DNA of 64,000 nt from Alphaproteobacteria bacterium (lineage in GTDB: Bacteria; Pseudomonadota; Alphaproteobacteria; Micropepsales; Micropepsaceae), in NCBI GenBank assembly GCA_016125165.1, contig WGMH01000010.1, forward strand, positions 1-64,000, given 5' to 3'. Position 1 is the first letter of the stretch. Every line of letters begins with the position of its first letter. Shown piece after piece: positions 36,958 to 45,704 of this stretch. Both the position numbers and the translations under genes were made by a program. A model generated the notes under the pieces. That model was given only the letters and a program-made list of their open reading frames with translations, was not told the DNA's origin and did no database searches.

Positions 36958-38025
36958 ATGCCGCGCCGCACCACCGCAAAGCAAAACACAAAATCTGCGA
37001 GGCCCGCGGACACGCTTCTGGCCTGGTACGATGTCCACAGGCGTGTACTGCCCTGGCGGGCTCCGAAGGGCAGGCGGGCCGATCCCTATCGGGTGTGGTT
37101 GAGCGAGATCATGTTGCAGCAGACGACCGTTGCAGCGGTGGCAAATTACTACCGCGAATTTCTGAAGAGATGGCCCGATGTGCACGCACTGGCAAAAGCA
37201 CCGCTTGATGACGTGCTGACCGTATGGGCAGGGCTAGGCTACTATGCCCGCGCGCGAAACCTGCACGCGGCGGCGAAAGTTGTATCCGGCGAACACAATG
37301 GGGCTTTCCCCAATACGTTTGAGGGATTGCGCGCGTTGCCCGGCGTTGGCGACTACACGGCGGGCGCAATTGCCGCAATTGCCTTTGATCTTCCTCATGC
37401 GGCAATGGACGCCAATGCGGAACGGGTGATCGCGCGCTATGCCTGCATTGAGGAGCCTCTTCCGAAAGCCAAGCCTGCCATACGCGCGGCGTTGCAGGCG
37501 CTGGTACCAGAGAAGCGCGCGGGAGATTTCGCGCAAGCCTTGATGGATTTGGGTTCAGCAATCTGCACGCCGAAGAAACCTGCCTGCCTGAGCTGTCCCT
37601 GGTTTGATGGCTGCGAGGCACGCCAGCGTGGAATTCAGGAAACTCTGCCGGTGAAGGGCGCGAAGATGGCACGGCCCCTGAAGCGCGGCGCGGCGTTTGT
37701 GGTGCGCGATGCGGGCGGGTTTTTTCTTCTGCAGAAGCGGCCTGAGAAAGGCCTACTCGGCGGCATGATGCAGCCGCCGCTCGGGTCATGGACAGATGCA
37801 TTTCCCTCAACTGAAGAGGCGATGAAACAGGCGCCGTTCAAGGCGAACTGGAAAAAACGCATCGGCGTCGTGCGCCACGGCTTCACGCATTTCGAACTGG
37901 AGATCGAGGTTTATGTCGCGGAGGTGAAGCGTCGCCCGAAAGTGGAGGGGCGCTGGATCAGGGAATTGCAAGCCGCGGCGATACCCACAGTGATGAAGAA
38001 GATCGTGCTGCATGGGATTGGATAG
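36958..38025 (+). CDS. mutY: A/G-specific adenine glycosylase
   Basis: A 355-residue enzyme that removes adenine mispaired with 8-oxoguanine. It has the helix-hairpin-helix region L-P-G-V-G-D-Y-T-A-G-A-I-A, the catalytic Asp in H-A-A-M-D-A-N-A-E-R-V, and the 4Fe-4S ligands C-T-P-K-K-P-A-C-L-S-C-P-W-F-D-G-C. The C-terminal NUDIX-like domain (G-F-F-L-L-Q-K-R-P) reads 8-oxoG. It is divergent from dciA with nearly touching starts. Confidence 0.95.
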   Translation: MPRRTTAKQNTKSARPADTLLAWYDVHRRVLPWRAPKGRRADPYRVWLSEIMLQQTTVAAVANYYREFLKRWPDVHALAKAPLDDVLTVWAGLGYYARARNLHAAAKVVSGEHNGAFPNTFEGLRALPGVGDYTAGAIAAIAFDLPHAAMDANAERVIARYACIEEPLPKAKPAIRAALQALVPEKRAGDFAQALMDLGSAICTPKKPACLSCPWFDGCEARQRGIQETLPVKGAKMARPLKRGAAFVVRDAGGFFLLQKRPEKGLLGGMMQPPLGSWTDAFPSTEEAMKQAPFKANWKKRIGVVRHGFTHFELEIEVYVAEVKRRPKVEGRWIRELQAAAIPTVMKKIVLHGIG

Positions 38026-38041
38026 GCAAACACAATTGTCA

Positions 38042-38139
38042 TTCGCCGCGAATGCGGCGAACCCAGTTGACAATGGTGTGCCGCTTGCGGCGGCAGTTGT
38101 TATGTCAACTGGGTGGCCCCCAGTCGCGGGCCATGACAG
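38042..38139. repeat. Composite palindromic repeat between mutY and ccrM
   Basis: A perfect hairpin TTCGCCGC-GAAT-GCGGCGAA (38042-38061) is followed by CCCAGTTGAC (38062-38071), which recurs inverted as GTCAACTGGG at 38104-38113. The latter leads into TGGCCC and GCGGGCCATGACAG. The right half is the same element as at 59148-59183. It sits between two convergent genes and may stop transcripts from both. Confidence 0.75.
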
Positions 38140-38160
38140 CGATATCCGTGGCTAGCAGCG

Positions 38161-39249
<1,089 letters not shown>

Positions 39250-39258
39250 TTATGCCCC

Positions 39259-39349
39259 GATTCGTCCACAGGAGCGGCACAGTGATTCGGGCGAGTCGCG
39301 CGGTCAAGAGTCTTGTGAATCAAAGGCTTAGATTGAGTCTGCTAGATTC
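39259..39349 (-). promoter_or_regulatory. Cluster of seven GANTC sites upstream of ccrM
   Basis: GANTC sites start at 39259, 39284, 39293, 39308, 39317, 39335 and 39345. Five are in the 81-bp ccrM-rnhB gap and two are in the last codons of rnhB. Their methylation state probably tunes ccrM transcription. Confidence 0.8.
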
Positions 39350-39954
39350 CGTCCACACAAGATGTTGTAGACAGGCGCGAAACTGCGGCGGTGGTGGCCG
39401 GTGACGCCGAGGCGCAAAAGCGCAGAAAGGTGCTCTTCCGTGCCGTAGCCCTTGTTCGAACTCCAGCCATAGCCGGGGTGCAGATCGTGCAGGGCCCGCA
39501 TCATGCGGTCACGCGTGACCTTGGCGACGATAGAGGCGGCGGCGATCGAAACCGATTTCGCGTCACCTTCCACAAGCGTATCGCAAGGGCAGGGAAGGGC
39601 CGGAGCATCATTGCCATCCACAATCGCGAATGTTGCGGGTGTTGCCAGCGCGCGCACGGCGCGCGCCATGGCGAGGTGCGTGGCCTGACGAATGTTCAGC
39701 AGATCGATCTCATCGACACTGGCTTCACCGATACCGACGATGGCGCATTCCATGATTTGAACGAATGAATCCTCGCGCGCTTTTTCCGTGAGCTTCTTGG
39801 AATCGTTGAGTCCCTTGGGGATATTCTTGCGGTTGAGGATGACGGCCGCCGCAACAACGGGCCCCGCGAGAGGACCGCGCCCGGCTTCATCCACACCGGC
39901 GATGAAACCAGAGTTTTCCTTCAGCCAACGGGATTCATGGATGTAATGCGGCAT
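39328..39954 (-). CDS. rnhB: Ribonuclease HII
   Basis: A 208-residue enzyme that nicks RNA in RNA-DNA hybrids and removes misinserted ribonucleotides. The signature G-V-D-E-A-G-R-G-P-L-A-G holds Asp22/Glu23, with further acidic residues in A-I-V-D-G-N-D. The A-S-I-V-A-K-V-T-R-D-R segment is diagnostic. It ends 81 bp before the ccrM start, and its 3' end carries two of the GANTC sites. Confidence 0.95.
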   Translation of the reverse strand: MPHYIHESRWLKENSGFIAGVDEAGRGPLAGPVVAAAVILNRKNIPKGLNDSKKLTEKAREDSFVQIMECAIVGIGEASVDEIDLLNIRQATHLAMARAVRALATPATFAIVDGNDAPALPCPCDTLVEGDAKSVSIAAASIVAKVTRDRMMRALHDLHPGYGWSSNKGYGTEEHLSALLRLGVTGHHRRSFAPVYNILCGRNLADSI

Positions 39955-40021
39955 GGCTCGAGATTATCAGCGCGAATCGCGCGCGGAAGCCCGGCGCGGC
40001 ACTTACACACACCATGCCGGT

Positions 40022-40333
40022 TCAGGTCTGCTGGGAATCCGTGAATTCGCCGATGACCCGCAAAGCAATGAACGCAACGGCGGTCGCGGCGGCGGCGCTC
40101 GACACCAGCGGTGAGGCAATGAAATCGGCGGCGAGCTTTTCCATCATCTGCCCGATGGAAGTGAACGGCGCGAGCGCGAGCACTGTCGCCACGAGGCCGA
40201 GTTCGATGAGCGCGCGAACCTTTGCGGTGCGATTGCGATCTTGGGCGATGCGCGTAATCACGCGGTGGGAGAAGCCGTCATCGGCAGGCTCGGCGAGCGG
40301 GCATTGCAGAAGAAGTTCGAGTTCGCTGCTCAT
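40022..40333 (-). CDS. Small two-helix membrane protein, possible anti-sigma factor
   Basis: The 103-residue protein has a soluble N-terminal part of about 38 residues (L-A-E-P-A-D-D-G-F-S-H-R-V-I-T-R-I) and two membrane helices at about 42-60 and 76-96. The layout, soluble head then helices, and the four-base overlap with the ECF sigma gene suggest it tethers that sigma factor. No zinc-binding H-x3-C-x2-C motif is present, so it is not a classical ZAS anti-sigma factor. Confidence 0.6.
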   Translation of the reverse strand: MSSELELLLQCPLAEPADDGFSHRVITRIAQDRNRTAKVRALIELGLVATVLALAPFTSIGQMMEKLAADFIASPLVSSAAAATAVAFIALRVIGEFTDSQQT

Positions 40334-40854
40334 GTGTTCGCCTCCGTGCCATAGAAGAGTTTGTGCAGCCGCTCGCGGCCCCGCGATACATGTGATTTTA
40401 CGGTGCCGACCGGCATGCTCAAAATGCCAGCGGCCTCTGCATTCGAATAGCCGAGTGCACCGCAAAGCGTGAGCGCTGCGCGTTCGGCTGGGGCCAGCTT
40501 TGCCATCGCTGCCTCCAGCGTGAGCTTCGTATCGGAATCGGTTTCGGTCCCGCTGGCGATTTCCATAGTCTCGTCGAGCGGTTCGAGTTTGCGTTTGCGC
40601 GCGGTCATCAAAAAGCGCGACCAGGCAATGCGGAAGAGCCAACCGGAAAACGGCCCGTCGTTCCGGAACTGGCCGATTTTGCGCCAGGCTTCGAGAAAGG
40701 TCTCCTGCGCCAGATCGTCGGCCAGCGCGTGATCGCCGCGTGTCATGCGCAACAGAAAGCCTCGCACCCGGCCCTGATACATTCGCACCAGAGCCGAGAA
40801 GGCGGACATGTCGCCAGTCGATATGGCATGCGAGAGAAGCTCATCCTCGCTCAT
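40330..40854 (-). CDS. ECF-type RNA polymerase sigma factor
   Basis: A 174-residue sigma-70 family member with only regions 2 and 4. Region 2 has A-L-A-D-D-L-A-Q-E-T-F-L-E-A-W-R-K-I and the G-W-L-F-R-I-A-W motif; region 4 ends in G-T-V-K-S-H-V-S-R-G-R-E-R-L. It would direct polymerase to stress promoters. It sits between a DUF6249-like membrane protein gene and a small membrane protein gene, the likely signal and anti-sigma partners. Confidence 0.9.
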   Translation of the reverse strand: MSEDELLSHAISTGDMSAFSALVRMYQGRVRGFLLRMTRGDHALADDLAQETFLEAWRKIGQFRNDGPFSGWLFRIAWSRFLMTARKRKLEPLDETMEIASGTETDSDTKLTLEAAMAKLAPAERAALTLCGALGYSNAEAAGILSMPVGTVKSHVSRGRERLHKLFYGTEANT

Positions 40855-40866
40855 TCCGCGCGTGGC

Positions 40867-41271
40867 TCATGCACCCGGCGGCGGTGGGCGGCGCTCAAAT
40901 ATGCCGATCAGCAGAAGCGCGACGCCGATCATCAGCGGGAAGATTGCGCCGGACATCTGCCACGGCAAACCGAACGGACCGTCGCCGTCTTCGAATCCGT
41001 GATGATGCCAACCGCCGTTGGAGGCGATGAAGATGGCAATGCCGATGCAGACAAGAATGATGCCGGAGCGCAGAGGGCTGCGGTATCGGTAATAGCCGCC
41101 CCCACGCCGCAATAACTCGGGCGGAATCGGCTGGCCTTTCTCGGCCAGGGTTTGCAGCGTGCGGTCGCGGCTCACGCTCTCCCGGTAGCGGAAGAAGATG
41201 GCAGAGACGGCTATTACGCCAATGACGATCCAGAAAACCATGTGGGTGCTCATATCGAACGGCCAGATCAT
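40867..41271 (-). CDS. DUF6249-like membrane protein
   Basis: The 134-residue protein has three membrane helices: about 10-26, 68-84 and 105-124. Between the first two is L-A-E-K-G-Q-P-I-P-P-E-L-L, the hallmark of the DUF6249-type proteins often encoded with ECF sigma factors. A His/Gly patch (W-H-H-H-G) lies between helices two and three. The start could instead be ATG 41253. It is the first gene of the sigma unit. Confidence 0.75.
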   Translation of the reverse strand: MIWPFDMSTHMVFWIVIGVIAVSAIFFRYRESVSRDRTLQTLAEKGQPIPPELLRRGGGYYRYRSPLRSGIILVCIGIAIFIASNGGWHHHGFEDGDGPFGLPWQMSGAIFPLMIGVALLLIGIFERRPPPPGA

Positions 41272-41353
41272 ATCCTAACCCCATTCTCGCAGCGGGTTGC
41301 ACCACCGTGATGCGCGCAAAGGGGACGCTGGATGCAGATGTGGCAAAATAAAT

Positions 41354-42448
41354 TCAGAGGAGGGCAAGCTGGTCGCCGATGCGGGCGGGTTTGCGGAAGC
41401 GATCCAGCCTCAGTGGCGGGTGCTCCCTGTTGAGAGCTAGCCGCCGCACAGCCATCTGGAAGCGCCGCGCGATCATCTGGGCATAGGGACCGGTCCCCTT
41501 CATGCGGGTGTGCCAGGTGGCGTCATATTCCTTGCCCCCGCGCATCTGGCGGATCAGCGACATGACATGCCGGGCCCGATCCGGGACATTGGACTGCAGC
41601 CACTCGCGGAACAGGTCTTTGATCTCCAACGGCAACCGCAGAAGGATATAGCCTGCGCTTCTGGCCCCCATGTCCGCCGCTTCGAGCAGGATGGCTTCGA
41701 GTTCGTCGTCATTCAGGGCAGGGATCACCGGCGCGATCATAACACCGGCAGGAACACCCGCTTCGGACAGAATACGGATCGCATCAAGACGCTTGGACGG
41801 GGTGGAAGCGCGGGGCTCCATCGTGCGGGCAAGATCGCGATCGAGCGTGGTGATGGAGAGTGCCACCTTGGCAAGGCCGAGTTCGGCCATGGGCGCAAGA
41901 ATGTCCAAATCGCGCGTGATGAGTGCCGACTTGGTGACGATGCCCACCGGATGTCGAAACTCATAAAGCACTTCGAGAATGGAGCGCATGATGCGCATGC
42001 GCTTCTCGGTCGGCTGATATGGATCGGTGTTCGTGCCGATTGCCAACACCTGCGGCACATAGCCGGGCGCCGACAACTCCTTGCGCAGAAGTTCGGCCGC
42101 GTTCGGCTTGGCGAACAGCTTGGATTCGAAATCCACTCCGGGCGACAGACCGAGATAGGCGTGCGTTGGCCGCGCGAAGCAGTACACACAGCCATGTTCG
42201 CAACCTTTGTAGGGATTGATCGACTGGCTGAAAGAGATATCGGGCGAATTGTTCTTCGTGATGATAGTGCGCGAGCTGTCAGTCAGAACTTCGGTGCGTA
42301 GCGGTGGAAGCTCCTCATCGGCCTGACGAGACCAGCCGTCGTCCAGCAGTACGCGATTGTGCCGCTCGTAACGCCCGGAGGCGTTGGAGAGTGTGCCGCG
42401 TCCGCGCAGGGCGCCCCTGTCGATGGTGGTATCCAGAACCGTTGTCAT
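41354..42448 (-). CDS. PA0069-family radical SAM protein (COG1533, SplB-related)
   Basis: A 364-residue radical SAM enzyme. The cluster motif C-x3-C-x2-C is at Cys83, Cys87 and Cys90 (G-C-E-H-G-C-V-Y-C), followed by F-A-R-P-T-H and a G-T-N-T-D-P-Y motif. The family is grouped with spore photoproduct lyase-like repair proteins, but its reaction is unknown. ATG 42448 is chosen because a promoter with an SOS box ends six bases before it; an upstream in-frame start would contain the promoter. Confidence 0.88.
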   Translation of the reverse strand: MTTVLDTTIDRGALRGRGTLSNASGRYERHNRVLLDDGWSRQADEELPPLRTEVLTDSSRTIITKNNSPDISFSQSINPYKGCEHGCVYCFARPTHAYLGLSPGVDFESKLFAKPNAAELLRKELSAPGYVPQVLAIGTNTDPYQPTEKRMRIMRSILEVLYEFRHPVGIVTKSALITRDLDILAPMAELGLAKVALSITTLDRDLARTMEPRASTPSKRLDAIRILSEAGVPAGVMIAPVIPALNDDELEAILLEAADMGARSAGYILLRLPLEIKDLFREWLQSNVPDRARHVMSLIRQMRGGKEYDATWHTRMKGTGPYAQMIARRFQMAVRRLALNREHPPLRLDRFRKPARIGDQLALL

Positions 42449-42454
42449 GGGCAG

Positions 42455-42483
42455 AAGATAAGAACATAACAAGAACAAATCAA
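42455..42483 (-). promoter_or_regulatory. Promoter of the radical SAM gene, nearly leaderless
   Basis: On the minus strand TTGATT (42483-42478), 17 bases, then TATCTT (42460-42455). The -10 ends six bases before the ATG, so the transcript would begin at or next to the start codon. Confidence 0.7.
42462..42476 (-). promoter_or_regulatory. LexA (SOS) box GTTC-N7-GTTC
   Basis: The minus strand reads GTTC-TTGTTAT-GTTC, an exact match to the alphaproteobacterial LexA direct repeat. It lies wholly within the promoter spacer, where bound LexA would block polymerase. Confidence 0.85.
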
Positions 42484-42610
42484 GGACCCTACCGTGGCCA
42501 CCCCAAAGGAAAGGATAACATATTGTAATTCCTATACTATTTTCCCGCGACGATTTACCAGAGCATGGAAAAATTGCGCCGGTCCCCGGTTCCTGGGGCA
42601 TATTGCAACA

Positions 42611-43288
42611 ATGATCTCGGTCATCATTCCAACGCTGAACGATCAGGCCAGCCTCGCGCGCTGTTTTGAAAGCCTGATTTCAGCAGCCGTGAGCGGATTG
42701 GTGCGCGAAGTAATCGTCGCTGACGGTGGGTCCACGGACGACACGGCAATCATCGCCGACGCGACTGGTGCGCGATTCCTGCCTGCACCAAAGGGGCGGG
42801 GGGCACAACTCGCCGCCGGTGCCGAAGAGGCGAAGGGTGGATGGCTTCTGTTCCTCGATCCGGGCACGGCACTGGAATCGGGCTGGGAATCCGAAGCCGA
42901 ACATTTCATCGAACGAGCAGACCCGGAGCATCCTTGCGCGGCAGCATTCCGGTTTGCGCTGGATGATTTTGGCGGAGCAGCGCGACGTTCGGAAATGCTC
43001 GCGGCCTGGCGATGCTGGGCGCTGGGGCTGTCGTATGGCGAGCAGGGACTACTGATATCGCGACGGCACTATCGCAAGCTGGGCGGCTTCCGCGCGCTTG
43101 GCGCACATGAGGATATCGACATGGCGCGCCGCATCGGGCGGCGGCGGCTCGTGATGCTGCAATCGAAGGCAGTGACAAGCGCGGCCTATCAGCGCCGCCA
43201 GCGGGAAACTAAGAAGCCTGTGCGCTCGCTGGCGCGGCTGATGCTGTTCGCGTTGCGCGTGCCGGCATCGTTCATGGTGCGGCTGTAG
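42611..43288 (+). CDS. Family 2 glycosyltransferase
   Basis: This 225-residue protein starts I-S-V-I-I-P-T-L-N-D and has V-I-V-A-D-G-G-S-T-D-D-T, the nucleotide-sugar-binding pattern of GT2 enzymes, plus a later H-E-D-I-D-M-A-R-R. Such short GT2 proteins with A-P-K-G-R-G-A-Q-L belong to the TIGR04283-type group, whose acceptor is unknown. It has no membrane segment except a weak one at the C-terminus. It overlaps the globin gene end by 17 bases on the other strand. Confidence 0.87.
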   Translation: MISVIIPTLNDQASLARCFESLISAAVSGLVREVIVADGGSTDDTAIIADATGARFLPAPKGRGAQLAAGAEEAKGGWLLFLDPGTALESGWESEAEHFIERADPEHPCAAAFRFALDDFGGAARRSEMLAAWRCWALGLSYGEQGLLISRRHYRKLGGFRALGAHEDIDMARRIGRRRLVMLQSKAVTSAAYQRRQRETKKPVRSLARLMLFALRVPASFMVRL

Positions 43289-43706
43289 CGGCTTCGATTT
43301 TCTGATCGGTGTGCGCGGCGAAAAACGCGATTTCCGCCAGCATCGCCTGCCAGCTCAGCTTCATGTCCTCCGTCCAGTCATCGCCGAGCACATCGCGTAT
43401 GGAATCGGCGATGGCGGTGAAAAAGGCCGGAAAAACCTCGCGCGGAACGCCGTAGCCTTCATGCGTGACCGCTTCGGTCTGCACCATGTGGCGGGCATAG
43501 GCGCGCGGACCGATGAAATCGAGAAGCGCCTCTATGGTGCGTGCGAGCATTTCGCCCTTTATGGCGCCTGTGGTGTCACGCACGAAGAGTGCTTCCAGTT
43601 CGGGATGACGAGCGAACAGCTTTTGATAAACCTGTGGCGCGATATCGCCCGTGCGCTCAGCGGCGATTTCAAGGCTCAATTCAATCGGACCGGAATTGAA
43701 CGTCAT
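43272..43706 (-). CDS. Globin family protein
   Basis: The 144-residue protein has the length of a single-domain globin. Helix C/D shows F-A-R-H-P-E-L-E-A-L-F, and His82 in V-T-H-E-G-Y-G-V is placed as the proximal haem ligand. There is no reductase domain, so oxygen or NO sensing or binding is likely. I used ATG 43706, seven bases after moaD ends; the longer frame would overlap moaD. Confidence 0.8.
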   Translation of the reverse strand: MTFNSGPIELSLEIAAERTGDIAPQVYQKLFARHPELEALFVRDTTGAIKGEMLARTIEALLDFIGPRAYARHMVQTEAVTHEGYGVPREVFPAFFTAIADSIRDVLGDDWTEDMKLSWQAMLAEIAFFAAHTDQKIEAATAAP

Positions 43707-43713
43707 TGCCGGT

Positions 43714-43989
43714 CTATCCGCCTGCCAGTGCATTTGTGAGCAGGATTTCATCACCATCTTTTATTGCGTGTGTTTGGGCTTGGGGTGCGCGCACAAGCAC
43801 GCCGTTGCTCAGGAATACGATATTGCGGCGGATGTTGCTCTGCTCGTCGAAGAAATGCAAAGCCAGATGCGGATGCTGCGCGGCAAGGTTCTTCAGCACC
43901 GCGGCGATGGTATCGCCCTCGGCCTCAACGGTCCGTGCTCCGCCCATGACGGTGCGAAGGACCGGCGGAAGCTGAACGGTAACGGTCAC
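43714..43989 (-). CDS. MoaD/ThiS-like ubiquitin-fold protein
   Basis: The 91-residue beta-grasp protein ends exactly in A-L-A-G-G, the C-terminal Gly-Gly that is adenylated and thiocarboxylated in sulfur carriers. Internal landmarks are the start T-V-T-V-Q-L-P-P-V-L-R and K-D-G-D-E-I-L-L-T. The GTG start overlaps the stop of the propeller gene by four bases. No moaE, moeB or thiF is beside it, so it may be the molybdopterin synthase small subunit or a dedicated carrier for the propeller partner. Confidence 0.82.
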   Translation of the reverse strand: MTVTVQLPPVLRTVMGGARTVEAEGDTIAAVLKNLAAQHPHLALHFFDEQSNIRRNIVFLSNGVLVRAPQAQTHAIKDGDEILLTNALAGG

Positions 43990-45098
43990 AAGACGAACGC
44001 ATCCACGCTCATGATGCGCGGAAGGCCGGTGGAGAGTTCGCGCCAGCTTTCGCCCGTATCGGTGCTTCCATAGAGCGTGCCGGAGGCCGTACCGAAATAC
44101 ACACCGCCCGGCGATTGCTGATCCGCCGCCATCGCGCCGCGCAGAACCGCCGTGAAGCAATTGGCGGGAAGGCCTGTGGTGTGCGCGTTCCAGCGTTTGC
44201 CGTCATCGCTGCGATAGACGGCGAGCTTGCCGTCTTTCGGATAGCGGAAATTGTCGCTTTCTAGCGGCACAAGAAAGACCCGGCCTGTGGCGCGATCCAT
44301 CACAATGGGAAACCCGAATGAGCAGCGGTGACCATCGGAGAGTTCGCCAACGGGCAACCCATCTTCCATCACCTGCCAGGTGTCTCCGCCATCTTCGCTC
44401 TTGTGCACGCCGCGATGCTCCTGGCGAAACAAAATCGAAGCATTCGCAGGGTTGCAGGTGACGCCATGCACGCATTGGCCCATGTCGCCGTTTACGCCAT
44501 CATTTTTCGGCGTCCACGTTTTGCCGCCGTCGTCCGTGCGGAAAAAGCCGGCAGCGGACACGCCGACCCACATGCGGTTAGGGTCCTTTGCATCGGACAG
44601 GACGGTATGCGCGCCAAGTCCGCCGAAGCCCGGTGGCCACTCCTCGCGCCCCGGTTGTTCATTGAAGCCGTCTATGGGCTGCCAGCTTTCGCCACGGTCG
44701 CGCGAGACGAACAAGCCTGCTTCCGACACACCGGCGTAAAGCGCGCCATGGGCGAAATGCAGCGTCCAGATCTGATCGACAAATCGGCCGCCATCTTTCA
44801 GGACGCCGGTAAAGTCCATCTGCGCGACGATGCGGTGGTGTTCGGGATTGCCGCGATCTTCGGGCCGGTAGCGCGGCGCGGCGGGCAACTGCTTCCACTG
44901 TTTCATGTCGTCGGATGCGAAGATTGCGACGCCATAATTGGGGCTGTTCACGGCGGCATAGACACGGCCTCGGTCATCCTGAGCTGCGGCCGTCACCGGC
45001 CAGCCGCGCAGCACGAATTCCTGCGTCCAGTGCTGGCGATCCTTGGAGGAGAGAACAGCCGCGCCCTTGGGTGTGCCGACGAGGAGGGAAATGGTCAC
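43986..45098 (-). CDS. Asp-box (BNR/sialidase-like) beta-propeller protein
   Basis: A 370-residue protein with repeated S/T-x-D-x-G-x-x-W Asp-boxes: S-R-D-R-G-E-S-W, T-D-D-G-G-K-T-W, S-E-D-G-G-D-T-W, R-S-D-D-G-K-R-W and S-T-D-T-G-E-S-W. This indicates a six- or seven-bladed propeller. There is no signal peptide, unlike true secreted sialidases, and I see no sialidase Arg triad, so it is probably a cytosolic scaffold or binding protein. GTG start. It overlaps the MoaD-like gene. Confidence 0.85.
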   Translation of the reverse strand: MTISLLVGTPKGAAVLSSKDRQHWTQEFVLRGWPVTAAAQDDRGRVYAAVNSPNYGVAIFASDDMKQWKQLPAAPRYRPEDRGNPEHHRIVAQMDFTGVLKDGGRFVDQIWTLHFAHGALYAGVSEAGLFVSRDRGESWQPIDGFNEQPGREEWPPGFGGLGAHTVLSDAKDPNRMWVGVSAAGFFRTDDGGKTWTPKNDGVNGDMGQCVHGVTCNPANASILFRQEHRGVHKSEDGGDTWQVMEDGLPVGELSDGHRCSFGFPIVMDRATGRVFLVPLESDNFRYPKDGKLAVYRSDDGKRWNAHTTGLPANCFTAVLRGAMAADQQSPGGVYFGTASGTLYGSTDTGESWRELSTGLPRIMSVDAFVL

Positions 45099-45111
45099 TG
45101 GAACAGTTCCA
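45099..45111. promoter_or_regulatory. Palindrome TGGAAC-A-GTTCCA directly before the propeller gene
   Basis: A perfect 13-bp dyad touches the GTG start codon of the propeller gene. It may be an operator or may mask the start. No good ribosome site is visible apart from it. Confidence 0.4.
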
Positions 45112-45158
45112 TTGATATCAACCTATTTGTAGCGTGCTTGGATGAACTTACCAAGCCA

Positions 45159-45704
45159 CTATTTGCGCCGGTGTTCTTCGAGTCGCGGCATGATCTCGAC
45201 GAAGTTGCAGGGGCGGTGGCGGATGTCGAGTTGCCATCTGAGAATCTCGTCCCATCCATCCTTCACAGCGCCTGTGGAACCTGGCAGGGCGAAGAGATAA
45301 GTTCCGCGCGCCACGCCAGCACAGGCGCGAGACTGCACGGTGGAAGTTCCGATCTTTCCGTAACTCATCATGTGAAAGAGAACAGAAAAGCCGTCGATCT
45401 CTTTTTCGAAGAGTGGCTTCATCGCCTCCACGGTCACGTCGCGCCCCGTAAGACCTGTGCCGCCGGTGGAAATGATGACATCAATGGCAGGATCGTCGAT
45501 CCAGACACGCAGTTGCGCCTGCAGCACGTCCGTGTCGTCCCGCAGAAGGGTCCGCGCGGCGATATTGTGACCGGCATCGGTTATACGCCCAACAAGCGTG
45601 TCGCCAGAGGTGTCGTTGGAGGCGTCGCGCGTGTCTGAAACGGTCAGAACCGCGATATTTACTGGAACGAAGGCGATGCTCTCATCAAGGCGATGCGGCG
45701 GCAC
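45159..45704 (-). CDS. moaB: Molybdenum cofactor biosynthesis protein B
   Basis: This 181-residue MogA/MoaB-fold protein binds molybdopterin. Motifs are V-L-T-V-S-D-T-R, the loop I-I-S-T-G-G-T-G-L-T-G-R-D, and A-L-P-G-S-T-G-A-V near the end. The only suitable start is GTG 45704, which has GGAG 10 bases upstream and overlaps the end of the transglycosylase gene by 20 bases. The propeller gene follows on the same strand after 60 bp. Confidence 0.9.
   Translation of the reverse strand: MPPHRLDESIAFVPVNIAVLTVSDTRDASNDTSGDTLVGRITDAGHNIAARTLLRDDTDVLQAQLRVWIDDPAIDVIISTGGTGLTGRDVTVEAMKPLFEKEIDGFSVLFHMMSYGKIGTSTVQSRACAGVARGTYLFALPGSTGAVKDGWDEILRWQLDIRHRPCNFVEIMPRLEEHRRK

Noticed and set aside
38042..38139. 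Possible CRISPR-like or attachment site structure
   Set aside because: Only palindromic pieces without regular repeat-spacer spacing, integrase or cas genes.
43986..45098. True sialidase
   Set aside because: Asp-boxes are present but no signal peptide and no evident Arg triad; the propeller alone does not support the enzyme name.
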